Made by a program: the position numbers and the translations under genes. DNA of 40,263 nucleotides, taken from the NCBI GenBank assembly GCA_910588405.1, contig CAJUPT010000027.1, forward strand, positions 1 to 40,263, written 5' to 3'. The notes under the pieces are model-generated. The model ran no database searches and was not told where the DNA came from. It saw only the letters and a list, made by a program, of their open reading frames with translations. This document shows positions 1-8,494 of this stretch, piece by piece. The stretch's first letter is position 1, and each line of letters starts with the position of its first letter. This DNA is from an uncultured Lachnospiraceae bacterium. GTDB taxonomy: Bacteria; Bacillota; Clostridia; Lachnospirales; Lachnospiraceae.

Positions 1-113
1 GCAGTTTTGTAAAGAGCATTTCCCCGGACACCAAGCCCTTGTATGCACCCACCCTATCGCCAAATCTCCGAAAATATTGTATACTGATACCTGTAAACGA
101 AATCCGGCAATCT

Positions 114-154
114 ATGCCGCCGCGCAGGGTACGCCTTCGGCGCGGCGCATTTTT
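114..154 (+). terminator. GC-rich hairpin with T-run in front of the VWA gene
   Basis: Left arm 114-125 (with one bulged C at 118) pairs with 140-150 (GCGCGGCGCAT), followed by five T residues (150-154). It ends about 12 nt before the preferred VWA start at 167. It has the shape of a rho-independent terminator for a gene lying upstream of the window, or an attenuator in the VWA leader. No convincing -35 matches the TATACT at 80-85, so the transcript start for the VWA gene is unclear. Confidence 0.5.
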
Positions 155-166
155 AAAGAGGCTCCC

Positions 167-2032
167 ATGCATCCTTTAGATGAAAAATTCCTGCAAAGCA
201 AGCTGCCCGGGCGAAAGCTGGAAATTGCCCTGGAACGGCTTTTTCCGCCGAATATACAACAGCCCCCTGTCCCGGACAGCCATACAGGCGGCAGTCCGCC
301 CACGGGCTCCTGCCAGAACCGGGAATACACGCTGCCCGCCAGCTGGCAGAAAACCTACGCGGACTATATCCGTACGCGAATTTATCCTGCCCTTTTACTT
401 TTGGCCGCCCAAAAAGATTATGGGCGGATGCAAAGGCTTCTGGCGGCCGGATGGGCGGATGGGAAGCTCAGGCTCAGGCTGCTCCAGGAAGAGGAGATCA
501 AGGACGTGCAGATCCGCGCCATGCTGCTGGCCGCAGAGTGGCAGCCTGAGAATCGGCTTTTCAGTCATAAGGACAGAAAGATCCCCTCCGATTGCGGCCC
601 CGCGGCTCCATACGAAAGTGATGTTTCTTCCGCCCTGTATCCTTCGCAAAGCCTGCGCTCCCTACCGGCGGGTGAAAATCCGACAAACTGCGTCGCCGGC
701 GCATTTTGCTGGATACTGCGTAATCTGCCCTCCGGCTCCCGGCTGCTCGCCCTCTGGGGACGCAGGCTGGGCTTAGAGCATCCGGCCTTGCGGAACGTTC
801 TTGCTTCTATGCGTTTTCAGGAGGTCCCCGGCAGGCAGCTTCCCGGAACGGACGGGGAGACCATTTTCTACCATACGGCACAGCTGGAAGAGCTGGCGGC
901 GTCAGGGATGGGGTATCCTGTCTACCTGCATATGGTTATTCATTGCCTGTTCTTCCATATCCTTCCTCCAAAGGGCGCGAATCGGCAGCTGTGGGATCTG
1001 GCCTGTGACGCCGCCGCATCCGTTCTGGCAGAGCAGATGTTTCCCGGACAATTATCCTGCGGGCAAAATTCCGGTTTAGCGCCCTCTGACGGACAACAAA
1101 GGCTGCGAAAGCTTCTTTGTGTGGAAGAACCGTTCCCATTTACCAGCGCCGCCGCAATTTATCATTTACTGGAAGCTCATCCGGAGCGCGCTGACGCTTT
1201 TACAGGACAGTTTGTTTTGGACGACCATAGCAGATGGGGGGAGCATCCTGCTGCTCCACCGCGATCCGCATCACTGCAGCCACAGCCCTGCCGCCAGCAC
1301 ATGCTGCGCCTGTGGGTTCGGGCGGCGGGCGACAGCAAGGGCGGCTCCAAACCTTCCTCCCCCCGCTTCGGCCTGATGCCCGGCAGCCGCCAGGACAGGA
1401 TGGAGAAAAAAGAGGAAGGGCAGTACAACTTCGGGCGATATTTAAAACGTTTTTCCGTCACCGGGGAAGAAATGCAGCTGGACACCGACAGCTTTGACTA
1501 CATCCCCTATCACTACGGCATGGAGCATTACGGCAACCTGCCCTTTCTGGAACCGCTGGAATATACGGAGACCAGCAAGGTGGAGGAGCTGGTCATCGCC
1601 ATCGACACCTCCGGCTCCTGCTCCTTACGGCTTGTCCGCCGCTTTTTAGGGGAGACCCGGAAGATGCTGACGGAAAAGGAACACTTTTTTTCCCGGATGC
1701 GGGTTCACATCTTCCAGTGCGATTCCATTCTCCAGGACTATCAGCTGATTCATTCCAGGGAGGAATGGAGCCGGTATGAGAACCGGCTGTCCATCGCCGG
1801 ACGGGGCGGCACAAACTTTACGCCGGTGTTCGAGCGGGTTAATCGAATGCTGGAAACCGGGCATATCAAAAAGCTGAAAGGATTATTGTATTTTTCGGAC
1901 GGAGACGGCGTTTATCCACAGGAAAAACCGCCGTATGAGACGGCTTTTATCTTTCCTGATTTTCGGTTTTTAGATCTGAAAATTCCGGAATGGGTTGTAA
2001 GAATCTGCATGGAACAACGGGAACGCCCGTAA
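167..2032 (+). CDS. VWA-like domain protein (DUF2201/VWA-like family)
   Basis: The protein is 621 aa from the ATG at 167. That start is preferred over the upstream in-frame ATG at 77 because AAAGAGG lies 7 nt before it and the upstream reading crosses a terminator-like hairpin. The C-terminal third is a von Willebrand A-type fold with a complete MIDAS: DTSGS starting at residue 480, the Thr in GGTNFTP at about 549, and the Asp in SDGDG at about 578. A metal-dependent adhesion/chaperone role is therefore likely. The N-terminal 450 residues match the helical N-terminal region of these proteins only weakly and carry low-complexity Pro/Ser/Gly inserts around residues 360-420. Such proteins usually pair with a MoxR-type AAA+ ATPase, and one lies downstream at 3260. 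The substrate is unknown. No signal peptide is visible, so it is probably cytoplasmic. Confidence 0.8.
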   Translation: MHPLDEKFLQSKLPGRKLEIALERLFPPNIQQPPVPDSHTGGSPPTGSCQNREYTLPASWQKTYADYIRTRIYPALLLLAAQKDYGRMQRLLAAGWADGKLRLRLLQEEEIKDVQIRAMLLAAEWQPENRLFSHKDRKIPSDCGPAAPYESDVSSALYPSQSLRSLPAGENPTNCVAGAFCWILRNLPSGSRLLALWGRRLGLEHPALRNVLASMRFQEVPGRQLPGTDGETIFYHTAQLEELAASGMGYPVYLHMVIHCLFFHILPPKGANRQLWDLACDAAASVLAEQMFPGQLSCGQNSGLAPSDGQQRLRKLLCVEEPFPFTSAAAIYHLLEAHPERADAFTGQFVLDDHSRWGEHPAAPPRSASLQPQPCRQHMLRLWVRAAGDSKGGSKPSSPRFGLMPGSRQDRMEKKEEGQYNFGRYLKRFSVTGEEMQLDTDSFDYIPYHYGMEHYGNLPFLEPLEYTETSKVEELVIAIDTSGSCSLRLVRRFLGETRKMLTEKEHFFSRMRVHIFQCDSILQDYQLIHSREEWSRYENRLSIAGRGGTNFTPVFERVNRMLETGHIKKLKGLLYFSDGDGVYPQEKPPYETAFIFPDFRFLDLKIPEWVVRICMEQRERP

Positions 2033-2076
2033 AATTCCCTTATTTTTACGAAAACCTGAAAGCTTTTAAAAGCCTA

Positions 2077-2105
2077 TTGAGAAAAATTCTTTTTCAGCGT
2101 ATACT
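2077..2105 (+). promoter_or_regulatory. SigA-type promoter of the Rpn-like gene
   Basis: TTGAGA (2077-2082), 17-nt spacer, TATACT (2100-2105), about 30 nt before the ATG at 2135. The inserted gene therefore appears to carry its own promoter rather than relying on the VWA gene. Confidence 0.65.
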
Positions 2106-2134
2106 GTTATCAGTGGAAGAAAGGATTTTTCATC

Positions 2135-3105
2135 ATGGGAAAGATAGATACTATAACCAAAGAATATATGGAGAATCCGGTAGTTTTTGCCGACGCATTC
2201 AACCAATTCCTATATCATGGGGAACAGAGGATTGACCCCGCCCAACTGACAGAGTTGGACACAACAGGAATTGTGGTTCCCTATAGGGCTGACGGCGCAA
2301 GTGTGCCGGAACAGAAATATAGGGATGTTTTAAAACTCCTATATGCCATGACGGACGGTGATGCGGCGTACTGTGTCATGGGCATCGAAAACCAGGCTGA
2401 TATCCATTATGCCCTCCCTGTCAGGAACGGCGTTTACGACTTTCTCCAGTTGTCCCACCAGGTGAGCGAAACCGCTAACTCCCATAGGCGAGCCATGAAA
2501 AAAAAGAGCCAATACAGCCGGATCGTATGCAGAAAAAAGAAATTCCAACGGATGGAGAATTTTTGAGCGGTTTTTGGAGAACCGACCGTCTTATACCGGT
2601 AATCACTCTTGTGATATATTTCGGATCGGAAGACTGGGATGCGCCCCTCTCCTTAAAAAAAATGTATTCCAGTACCAACGATGTAATCCTTGCACATGCA
2701 CCGGATTACCATGTGAACTTAATCGCCCCAAAAGAAATGTCAGACGGTGAGATCGATGAGTTTCACTCAAACCTGCGGGAAGTAATGCTGTATATTAAGT
2801 ATTCCAAGGATAGGTCAATGTTGGATAAAATTATTGATGAAAATCCCAATTTTCGAAGTATGGAAAGACGAGCGGCGGAAGTTATTAATATTGTTACAGG
2901 TTCCAAATTAAAATATCCCAAAGGGAAAGGAGATGTTAATATGTGCCAGGCGATTCAACAGATGCGAGAAGAGAGCAAAATAGAAGGTGCAGTTTTAATG
3001 TGCAAAAACCTCGGGGTATCTTTGGCAGATACAATAAAGCAAATTGCGGAAACATTTCATTTATCTGAAAGCGAATCTAATGAGACAGTAAGACAATATT
3101 GGTGA
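2135..3105 (+). pseudogene. Rpn/PD-(D/E)XK nuclease family transposase, frameshifted
   Basis: Two reading frames together make one Rpn-family protein (putative PD-(D/E)XK transposase/nuclease). The first runs 2135-2566 and holds the N-terminal part with GIENQADIHYA, a nuclease-core signature. The second is open from about 2486 to 3105 and holds EYLSGF-like GEFLSGFW, the VIYFGSEDWDAP strand region and the typical KGD..MC..I tail. The switch is -1 and falls at an A8 run (2498-2505). Joined there, the product is about 323 aa, near the usual length of intact relatives, which from memory are encoded in one frame. Either this is a decayed gene, a homopolymer sequencing error, or a programmed frameshift. 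The region is more AT-rich than its neighbours, consistent with acquisition. It separates the VWA and AAA+ genes. Confidence 0.75.
2500..2506 (+). promoter_or_regulatory. A AAA AAG slippery heptamer at the frame change
   Basis: In the zero frame (ATG 2495, AAA 2498, AAA 2501, AAG 2504) the heptamer A AAA AAG is correctly phased for -1 slippage. It is the same heptamer used by E. coli dnaX and many IS3-type elements. After a -1 slip, reading resumes at GAG (2506) in the frame of the C-terminal half. No strong stimulatory stem-loop is visible downstream, and the upstream AGGCGAG is only a weak SD-like element, so chance is possible. Confidence 0.4.
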
Positions 3106-3259
3106 AAAGCCTGCCGATAAAACAGGTCATTATGATTACGAACCCATAAAATCAAAAGATTTACTTTTTCCAAGATAAAGAAGATTATCAAAAACATTTC
3201 ACTCTGGCCATGGCTTAAAGCCGTTATGGCAGAAAAAAATCAAGCAGGAATTTTTCACC

Positions 3260-4942
3260 ATGAACATCCAAGAAGCCAAAACCGAAATCATCCGCACCTT
3301 CCGCGCCTACATGAAACGGAAAGCGGACGGTACATACCGCATTCCCATTGAAAAGCAACGCCCCCTTTTGCTGATCGGCCCGCCCGGCATCGGCAAAACT
3401 GCCGTGATGGAGCAGATTGCAAAAGAGGAGCAGATCGGGCTGGTCTCCTATACCATGACCCACCATACCCGGCAGAGCGCCGTGGGGCTGCCGTTCATAC
3501 GGGAAAAGGAATACGGCGGACAGGTTTACTCCGCCACCGAATATACGATGAGCGAAATCATCGCTTCCATCTATGACTGTATGGCCAAAACCGGCAGAAA
3601 ACAGGGGATTTTGTTTCTCGACGAGATAAACTGCGTTTCCGAGACATTATCCCCGGTTATGCTGCAGCTATTACAGAATAAAATGTTCGGAACCTATGCC
3701 ATTCCCGACGGGTGGGTCATTGCCGCTGCCGGAAACCCGCCGGAATACAATAAGTCCGTCCGCGAGCTGGACATGGCTACCCTTGACCGGGTAAAGCATA
3801 TGGAGATTGAAGCCGACCTGTCCGTATGGATGGACTATGCGTTTGCCCATGGCGTCCACCCTAGCGTCACCGCCTATCTCACAGCGCACACGGAGCATTT
3901 TTACCAGATTCAGGATACCCCTAAAGGGCAGCTTTTCGTGACGGCCAGAGGATGGGAGGACTTGTCCTGCATGATGCAGGCTTATGAGGAGAATGGGGTT
4001 CCTGTCCAGGAATCGCTGATGATCCAGTATTTGCAGCATGATGAGATCGCGCGCAGCTTCTATCTGTTTTATGATTTGTTCCGGTATTTTGGAAATGCTA
4101 TGGCAGAACAGCGGACATCCACTGATCAAACCAGGCCGAACAGAAAAGCTATGACTGCAACAGGAAGCACGGAAACAACAATAAATACAAAGACTGCAGT
4201 GAACAGTTCCGGCAACCCATCCGGATTATGGCATATGAATCTGGCTCACGCCGACATTACCCAGGGACTGGCCGCCGCCTCCCATCTGATGGCCTGCGTC
4301 CGGCATGGGGCCCTTCATTGGAAGGAACAGGCCATACTGGCAAAAGAATTAAAAGAAGCGCTGACCTCCCGAAGCGATTCCGAGAACTCCCTTACGCTGT
4401 TATCCCAGACGATCGAAAGCCGCCGTACCGCTCTGAAAATCAAAAAAGAAAAACAATTGATTGAAAAAGAGGATTTCCACAAAGAACAGCGCCTGATCCG
4501 GATGCTGGAGGACCTGCTGCAGCGCCTGAAAAAAGAAGGGGCGGCTGCTCCTAAAGAAAATGGAACAACCTTTTTAGAAGAAAATAGATCTACTGTTTTG
4601 GCAAAAGACGGGACGAACGCTTTGGAAAAAGCCGTTCTCCAACACACGCGAATCGTGGATGCTCTCTTGCGGGACGCCGAACGGAAAAGCGCCGAGGCCC
4701 AGAACCGCCTGCTGGAAACCATCAGCCGTTCCTACCGGCTATTGGAAACTTTCCCCGGCGACGAGCCCCTTCTATATTTCACCGCAGACCTGACCGGAGA
4801 GCCGGACTGCGCGGAACCTTTAGCCACAGGCGGCTGTCCGGAATATGCATATCACGCACAGCGGCTTTTACTGGCCAGACAGGAACAGGAACTGCTTCAG
4901 TCCCTCCGAACAGGAGAAGAAATGACCCAGGACAGGCAGTAG
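3260..4942 (+). CDS. MoxR-type AAA+ ATPase with coiled-coil C-terminal extension
   Basis: 560 aa. The AAA+ core spans about residues 30-300: Walker A GPPGIGKT (40-47), Walker B GILFLDEIN with D121-E122, and a sensor-1-like Asn in AAAGNPP (N159). This is the MoxR/RavA pattern of ATPases that remodel partners together with VWA proteins, and the VWA gene lies just upstream. Residues about 285-320 are a Thr/Ser/Asn-rich, probably disordered insert. Residues about 380-500 are highly charged and likely coiled coil. They include three tandem 8-residue repeats (433-456) of the form [E/K][N/D]xxTxxL. The start has AGGAA about 10 nt upstream. The function is inferred as a two-component chaperone with the VWA protein; the client is not evident. 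Confidence 0.85.
   Translation: MNIQEAKTEIIRTFRAYMKRKADGTYRIPIEKQRPLLLIGPPGIGKTAVMEQIAKEEQIGLVSYTMTHHTRQSAVGLPFIREKEYGGQVYSATEYTMSEIIASIYDCMAKTGRKQGILFLDEINCVSETLSPVMLQLLQNKMFGTYAIPDGWVIAAAGNPPEYNKSVRELDMATLDRVKHMEIEADLSVWMDYAFAHGVHPSVTAYLTAHTEHFYQIQDTPKGQLFVTARGWEDLSCMMQAYEENGVPVQESLMIQYLQHDEIARSFYLFYDLFRYFGNAMAEQRTSTDQTRPNRKAMTATGSTETTINTKTAVNSSGNPSGLWHMNLAHADITQGLAAASHLMACVRHGALHWKEQAILAKELKEALTSRSDSENSLTLLSQTIESRRTALKIKKEKQLIEKEDFHKEQRLIRMLEDLLQRLKKEGAAAPKENGTTFLEENRSTVLAKDGTNALEKAVLQHTRIVDALLRDAERKSAEAQNRLLETISRSYRLLETFPGDEPLLYFTADLTGEPDCAEPLATGGCPEYAYHAQRLLLARQEQELLQSLRTGEEMTQDRQ
4556..4627 (+). repeat. Three degenerate 24-nt in-frame tandem repeats
   Basis: Units 4556-4579, 4580-4603 and 4604-4627 each encode eight residues (ENGTTFLE, ENRSTVLA, KDGTNALE) inside the charged C-terminal region of the AAA+ ATPase. 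The units are diverged at the DNA level, so this is an old duplication rather than a fresh slippage tract. Confidence 0.6.
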
Positions 4943-4950
4943 AAGAAATG

Positions 4951-4990
4951 TCTTAAAAGGGAGAGGACACGTTTCAGTCATCCTCTCCCT
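4951..4990 (-). terminator. Rho-independent terminator of the antiporter gene
   Basis: A perfect 10-bp stem (4958-4967 with 4981-4990) with a 13-nt loop. Read on the minus strand it is followed by TTTT, so it ends the antiporter transcript. It may also act on the convergent AAA+ transcript, but there is no T-run on that side. Confidence 0.7.
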
Positions 4991-4994
4991 CCGC

Positions 4995-6236
4995 TTACTT
5001 CGCCTCCGGCACGATCTCCCCTGCCTTAGTCAGAGCAATCTTGGTCAGTGTCGGCCCGATCAGCTCATAGACCAGCACGCCAAAGAGCACAATATTCCGT
5101 ATAATCATCCCTTCCGGCCCCAGACTCTCGGCCATTATGGACATGCCCAGCGCCACGCCGGCCTGGGGCAGCAGCGTCACGCCCAGATATTTCACAATTG
5201 TGGGTGCGCACTTTGTCGCCTTTGCGCTGAACCTTGCGCCGAAATATTTTCCGGCCGAACGGCTGACAATATAGACCAAGCCGATCCCGATAATCGCCAC
5301 GTCCAGAATTACGCTGAAATCCAGCTCGGCGCCGCTTAAAACAAAGAACAGGATACTTAAGGGGTCCGTCCAGTTCTCCGTCCGCTCCATCAGATCCTCC
5401 GACACGTCGCACACATTACAGAAAACAGTTCCCAGCATCATACAGGTAAGCAGGGAAGAAAAACTGATATGGACGCCGCCCACATCAAATTCCAGCATAG
5501 TAATAGCCGCTACCATCAGCACATAAGTAATGGAGATTTCCAGCCGGTTCGTACTGGACTGAAACAGTCGTTCCGTAAAGCTGAACAAAAGGCCCATGAC
5601 AAAGCCCAGCGCCAAGGACAGCACCACCTCCAAAAGGGGCTCCGCCACAACGGAAACCACGTCGATCTGACCGTTTTGGAGCGCCTGGGCGACACCGAAG
5701 GAAACGGCAAAGATCACCAGGCCGACAGCGTCGTCCAGCGCTACAATCGGCAGCAGAATATCCGTCAGCGGCCCCTTGGCCTTATACTGTCTCACCACCA
5801 TCAAAGTCGCCGCCGGCGCGGTAGCCGCCGCGATGGCGCCCAGGGTGATCGCCGCCGACAAAGACATCCGGTCCGGCATCAGAAAATGCAGCCCAATCAG
5901 CACCGCGTCCACCAGAAGGGCAGCCACCAGCGCCTGAAATGTGCCTACAACCGTAGCCTGCACCCCATTCTTTTTTAAATCGGACAGACGAAATTCATTG
6001 CCGATGGCAAAGGCGATAAAGCCCATGGCCGCGTCGGACAAAATCCCCATAGACCGCACCTGCTCTAAGGAATTGAATCCCAGTCCGGGAATCTGAAGCC
6101 GCCCCAGACAGAAGGGCCCGATCAAAATTCCTGCGATCAAATAGGCTGTCACCGCCGGCAGGTTCACCGCCTTCGCCACCCGGGACATAAACAGCCCCGC
6201 CAGCAGGGCAATCGAAATAACCAGTAATGTTTCCAT
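4995..6236 (-). CDS. Cation:proton antiporter (CPA2/Kef-like membrane protein)
   Basis: 413 aa, almost entirely hydrophobic, with about 12 predicted membrane segments starting at residue 3. The first helices carry the family pattern (VNLPAVTAYLIAGILIGP). The ALDDAVGL stretch puts a DD pair at 168-169, where CPA-superfamily exchangers hold the ion-coordinating acidic residues. TAPAAT (about 140-145) corresponds to the unwound helix that often reads TSPT/TDP. No C-terminal TrkA-N/RCK domain is present, unlike full-length KefB/C. It likely exchanges Na+ or K+ for H+ across the inner membrane; ion specificity cannot be read from the sequence. A GGAGG site precedes the ATG. It lies 133 nt downstream of ppk1 with its own candidate promoter. 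Confidence 0.85.
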   Translation of the reverse strand: METLLVISIALLAGLFMSRVAKAVNLPAVTAYLIAGILIGPFCLGRLQIPGLGFNSLEQVRSMGILSDAAMGFIAFAIGNEFRLSDLKKNGVQATVVGTFQALVAALLVDAVLIGLHFLMPDRMSLSAAITLGAIAAATAPAATLMVVRQYKAKGPLTDILLPIVALDDAVGLVIFAVSFGVAQALQNGQIDVVSVVAEPLLEVVLSLALGFVMGLLFSFTERLFQSSTNRLEISITYVLMVAAITMLEFDVGGVHISFSSLLTCMMLGTVFCNVCDVSEDLMERTENWTDPLSILFFVLSGAELDFSVILDVAIIGIGLVYIVSRSAGKYFGARFSAKATKCAPTIVKYLGVTLLPQAGVALGMSIMAESLGPEGMIIRNIVLFGVLVYELIGPTLTKIALTKAGEIVPEAK

Positions 6237-6274
6237 ACTCTTTTTATCCTCCTTATTTGTTCAGCCGCAGTCCT

Positions 6275-6303
6275 CATATCACTTCCGCCAGCTCATCTGT
6301 CAA
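6275..6303 (-). promoter_or_regulatory. Candidate promoter of the antiporter gene
   Basis: On the minus strand: TTGACA (6303-6298), 17-nt spacer, GATATG (6280-6275). The -35 is perfect and the -10 weak. It lies about 40 nt before the antiporter ATG. Confidence 0.45.
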
Positions 6304-6369
6304 GCCGTTCAGGACTTACGTGAACTTTCTACGTCAGGGCTCTGGTCCCTGACACCTTCCGCCGAGCCC

Positions 6370-8490
6370 TTACGCCATCGGCGTAAACTTTCTTCCTTTC
6401 AGCATATGATCTCTTTTCGGCACCGCCGCCTTTGCCATCCGGCAGAAGGTCTCCTGGGAATTGACAGGCGTTTTTCCCTCTCGGCTCACCTTCTCGTAGC
6501 TTCCGTCGGGCATCAGCACATGGGCCTTCACGTTATCTTCCAGTTCAAGGTCCAGAATCTTTGTCACCCGCTCCCGCAGCCTTTCGTCGTCCACAGGGAA
6601 CAGAATCTCCACCCGCCGGTCCAGGTTTCTCGGCATCCAGTCGGCGCTGGCCAGATATACCTCCGGATGGCCGTCATTATCAAAGCAATAGATCCGGCTG
6701 TGTTCCAGAAAATTGCCCACGATGGAATGAACCGTGATATTCTCGCTGACGCCGGGAATCCCCACCTTCAGACAGCAGATTCCCCTGACCACCAGTTCGA
6801 TTTTCACACCGGCTGCGCTGGCCTCGTAGAGGGCGGCGATAATCTCCGGATCGCTTAAGGAGTTCATCTTTGCCTTAATACCGGCCTCCCTGCCCGCCCG
6901 GGCATGCTCCTGCTCCCGGCGGATCAGCTTCAAAAACTTGCCCTTTAACCAGAGCGGCGCCAAAGACAGCCGATTCCAGGATAAAGGCTCCGAGTAGCCG
7001 GACAGCATATTAAACACCGCCGTGGCATCCTCGCCCACCGACCGGCGGCAGGTGAACATCCCCAGGTCCGTATACAGCTTCGCCGTGGAATCATTGTAAT
7101 TTCCCGTGCCCAGATGGACATAGCGGCAGATGCCCTCCTCCTCCCGCCGCACGATCAGCGTGATCTTACAGTGGGTCTTTAAGCCCAGCAGGCCATAAAT
7201 CACATGGCAGCCGGCTTTTTCCAGCATCTTCGCCCAGTTGATATTATTCTCCTCGTCAAACCTGGCTTTCAGCTCCACCAGCACCGTCACCTGCTTGCCG
7301 TTCTCCGCCGCCTGGGCCAGCGAGGCGATAATCGGGGAATTGCCGCTGACCCGATACAGGGTCTGTTTGATGGCCAGCACATCCGGGTCCCGGGCCGCTT
7401 TCCGGATAAAATCCACCACCGGCTCAAAGGTCTCGTAGGGGTGGTGCATCAGAATATCGCCCTTTTTGATATTGTCGAAAATGCTGTCCTCGTTGTCAAA
7501 GGCGGGCACAGGCTTCGGCGTACACTTTTCACTGCGCAGATGATCATATCCCTCAAGCCCGCTGATCTTCATCGTAAAGGTAAGGTCAAGAGGGCCGTCC
7601 ACCAGAAAGATATCCTCATCCTTAATGGAAAAGTCTTTCTTCAATATTTTCAGAAGCCTCTTGTCCATTCCATCCTCTACCTCCAGCTTGATCACCTCGC
7701 CCCACTGGCGCTTTTTCAGCTGCTTTTCAATGGTTTCCAGCAGATCCTCCGCCTCATCCTCGTCGATGGACAGATCGGCGTTTCGCATGACCCGGTAGGG
7801 ATGGGCGCAGACCACGTTATAGTTCAGGAACAGCTTGCCCATATGCCGCTCGATAATCTCTTCCAGAAGAATCAGCCTGACCGCCTCGCCGTCCCGCTTC
7901 ACCTCATAAACTCTCGGCAGCACGGAGGGCACCTGCACCGTGGCAAATTCCAGCTCCTGGTCGCCCTTTTTCTTCTGCAGCAAAGCCGCAATGTTCAGCG
8001 ATTTATTGCGGATCAGCGGAAAAGGCCGGGAAGGGTCCACCGCCATCGGCGTCAGCACCGGGTACACCGATTCCATAAAGTACCGGTCCACGCTGGCCGC
8101 TTCCTCCTCCGTCAGATCCTCATACCGGGTAATCACATGGATTCCGTTCTTTTTCAGCGCCGGAAGCAGGGAAACATTGTAGGTATGATACTGGGTATCC
8201 ATCAGCTCATGCACCGCTTTTCCGATCAGCTCCAGCTGCTTCGCCGGCTTCATCCCCGCAATGTCCGTCTTATGATATCCGGCGTGGACCATATCCTTTA
8301 AGGACGCCACCCGAACCATCACAAATTCATCCAGGTTCGATGCGGTGATCCCCAAAAATTTCATTCGCTCCAAAAGGGGAATATCCGGGTCCATCGCCTC
8401 CCCCAATACCCGGTAATTAAAGGCAATCCAGCTTAATTCCCGGTTCTGATAATATTTCGGACTGGTAAAATCCATCTTTTCCTCAGCCAT
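6370..8490 (-). CDS. ppk1: Polyphosphate kinase 1
   Basis: 706 aa, the usual Ppk1 length. It reversibly polymerises the terminal phosphate of ATP into inorganic polyphosphate. The N-terminal domain (FTSPKYYQNRELSWIAFNYRVL, ASNLDEFVMVR) and the catalytic C-terminal domains are complete. The histidine in GLKTHCKI (H440) matches the autophosphorylated His435 of E. coli, and that in NFLEHSRIY (H597) matches His592. The ATG at 8490 is chosen: an upstream in-frame GTG at 8502 sits inside the ppx end and directly against the AGAGG site, whereas 8490 lies 4 nt after the ppx stop. Tight spacing indicates one ppx-ppk transcript. Confidence 0.95.
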   Translation of the reverse strand: MAEEKMDFTSPKYYQNRELSWIAFNYRVLGEAMDPDIPLLERMKFLGITASNLDEFVMVRVASLKDMVHAGYHKTDIAGMKPAKQLELIGKAVHELMDTQYHTYNVSLLPALKKNGIHVITRYEDLTEEEAASVDRYFMESVYPVLTPMAVDPSRPFPLIRNKSLNIAALLQKKKGDQELEFATVQVPSVLPRVYEVKRDGEAVRLILLEEIIERHMGKLFLNYNVVCAHPYRVMRNADLSIDEDEAEDLLETIEKQLKKRQWGEVIKLEVEDGMDKRLLKILKKDFSIKDEDIFLVDGPLDLTFTMKISGLEGYDHLRSEKCTPKPVPAFDNEDSIFDNIKKGDILMHHPYETFEPVVDFIRKAARDPDVLAIKQTLYRVSGNSPIIASLAQAAENGKQVTVLVELKARFDEENNINWAKMLEKAGCHVIYGLLGLKTHCKITLIVRREEEGICRYVHLGTGNYNDSTAKLYTDLGMFTCRRSVGEDATAVFNMLSGYSEPLSWNRLSLAPLWLKGKFLKLIRREQEHARAGREAGIKAKMNSLSDPEIIAALYEASAAGVKIELVVRGICCLKVGIPGVSENITVHSIVGNFLEHSRIYCFDNDGHPEVYLASADWMPRNLDRRVEILFPVDDERLRERVTKILDLELEDNVKAHVLMPDGSYEKVSREGKTPVNSQETFCRMAKAAVPKRDHMLKGRKFTPMA

Positions 8491-8494
8491 CGCT

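Noticed and set aside
7204..8301. 365-aa plus-strand open frame
   Set aside because: Shadow of ppk1, with no recognisable domain.
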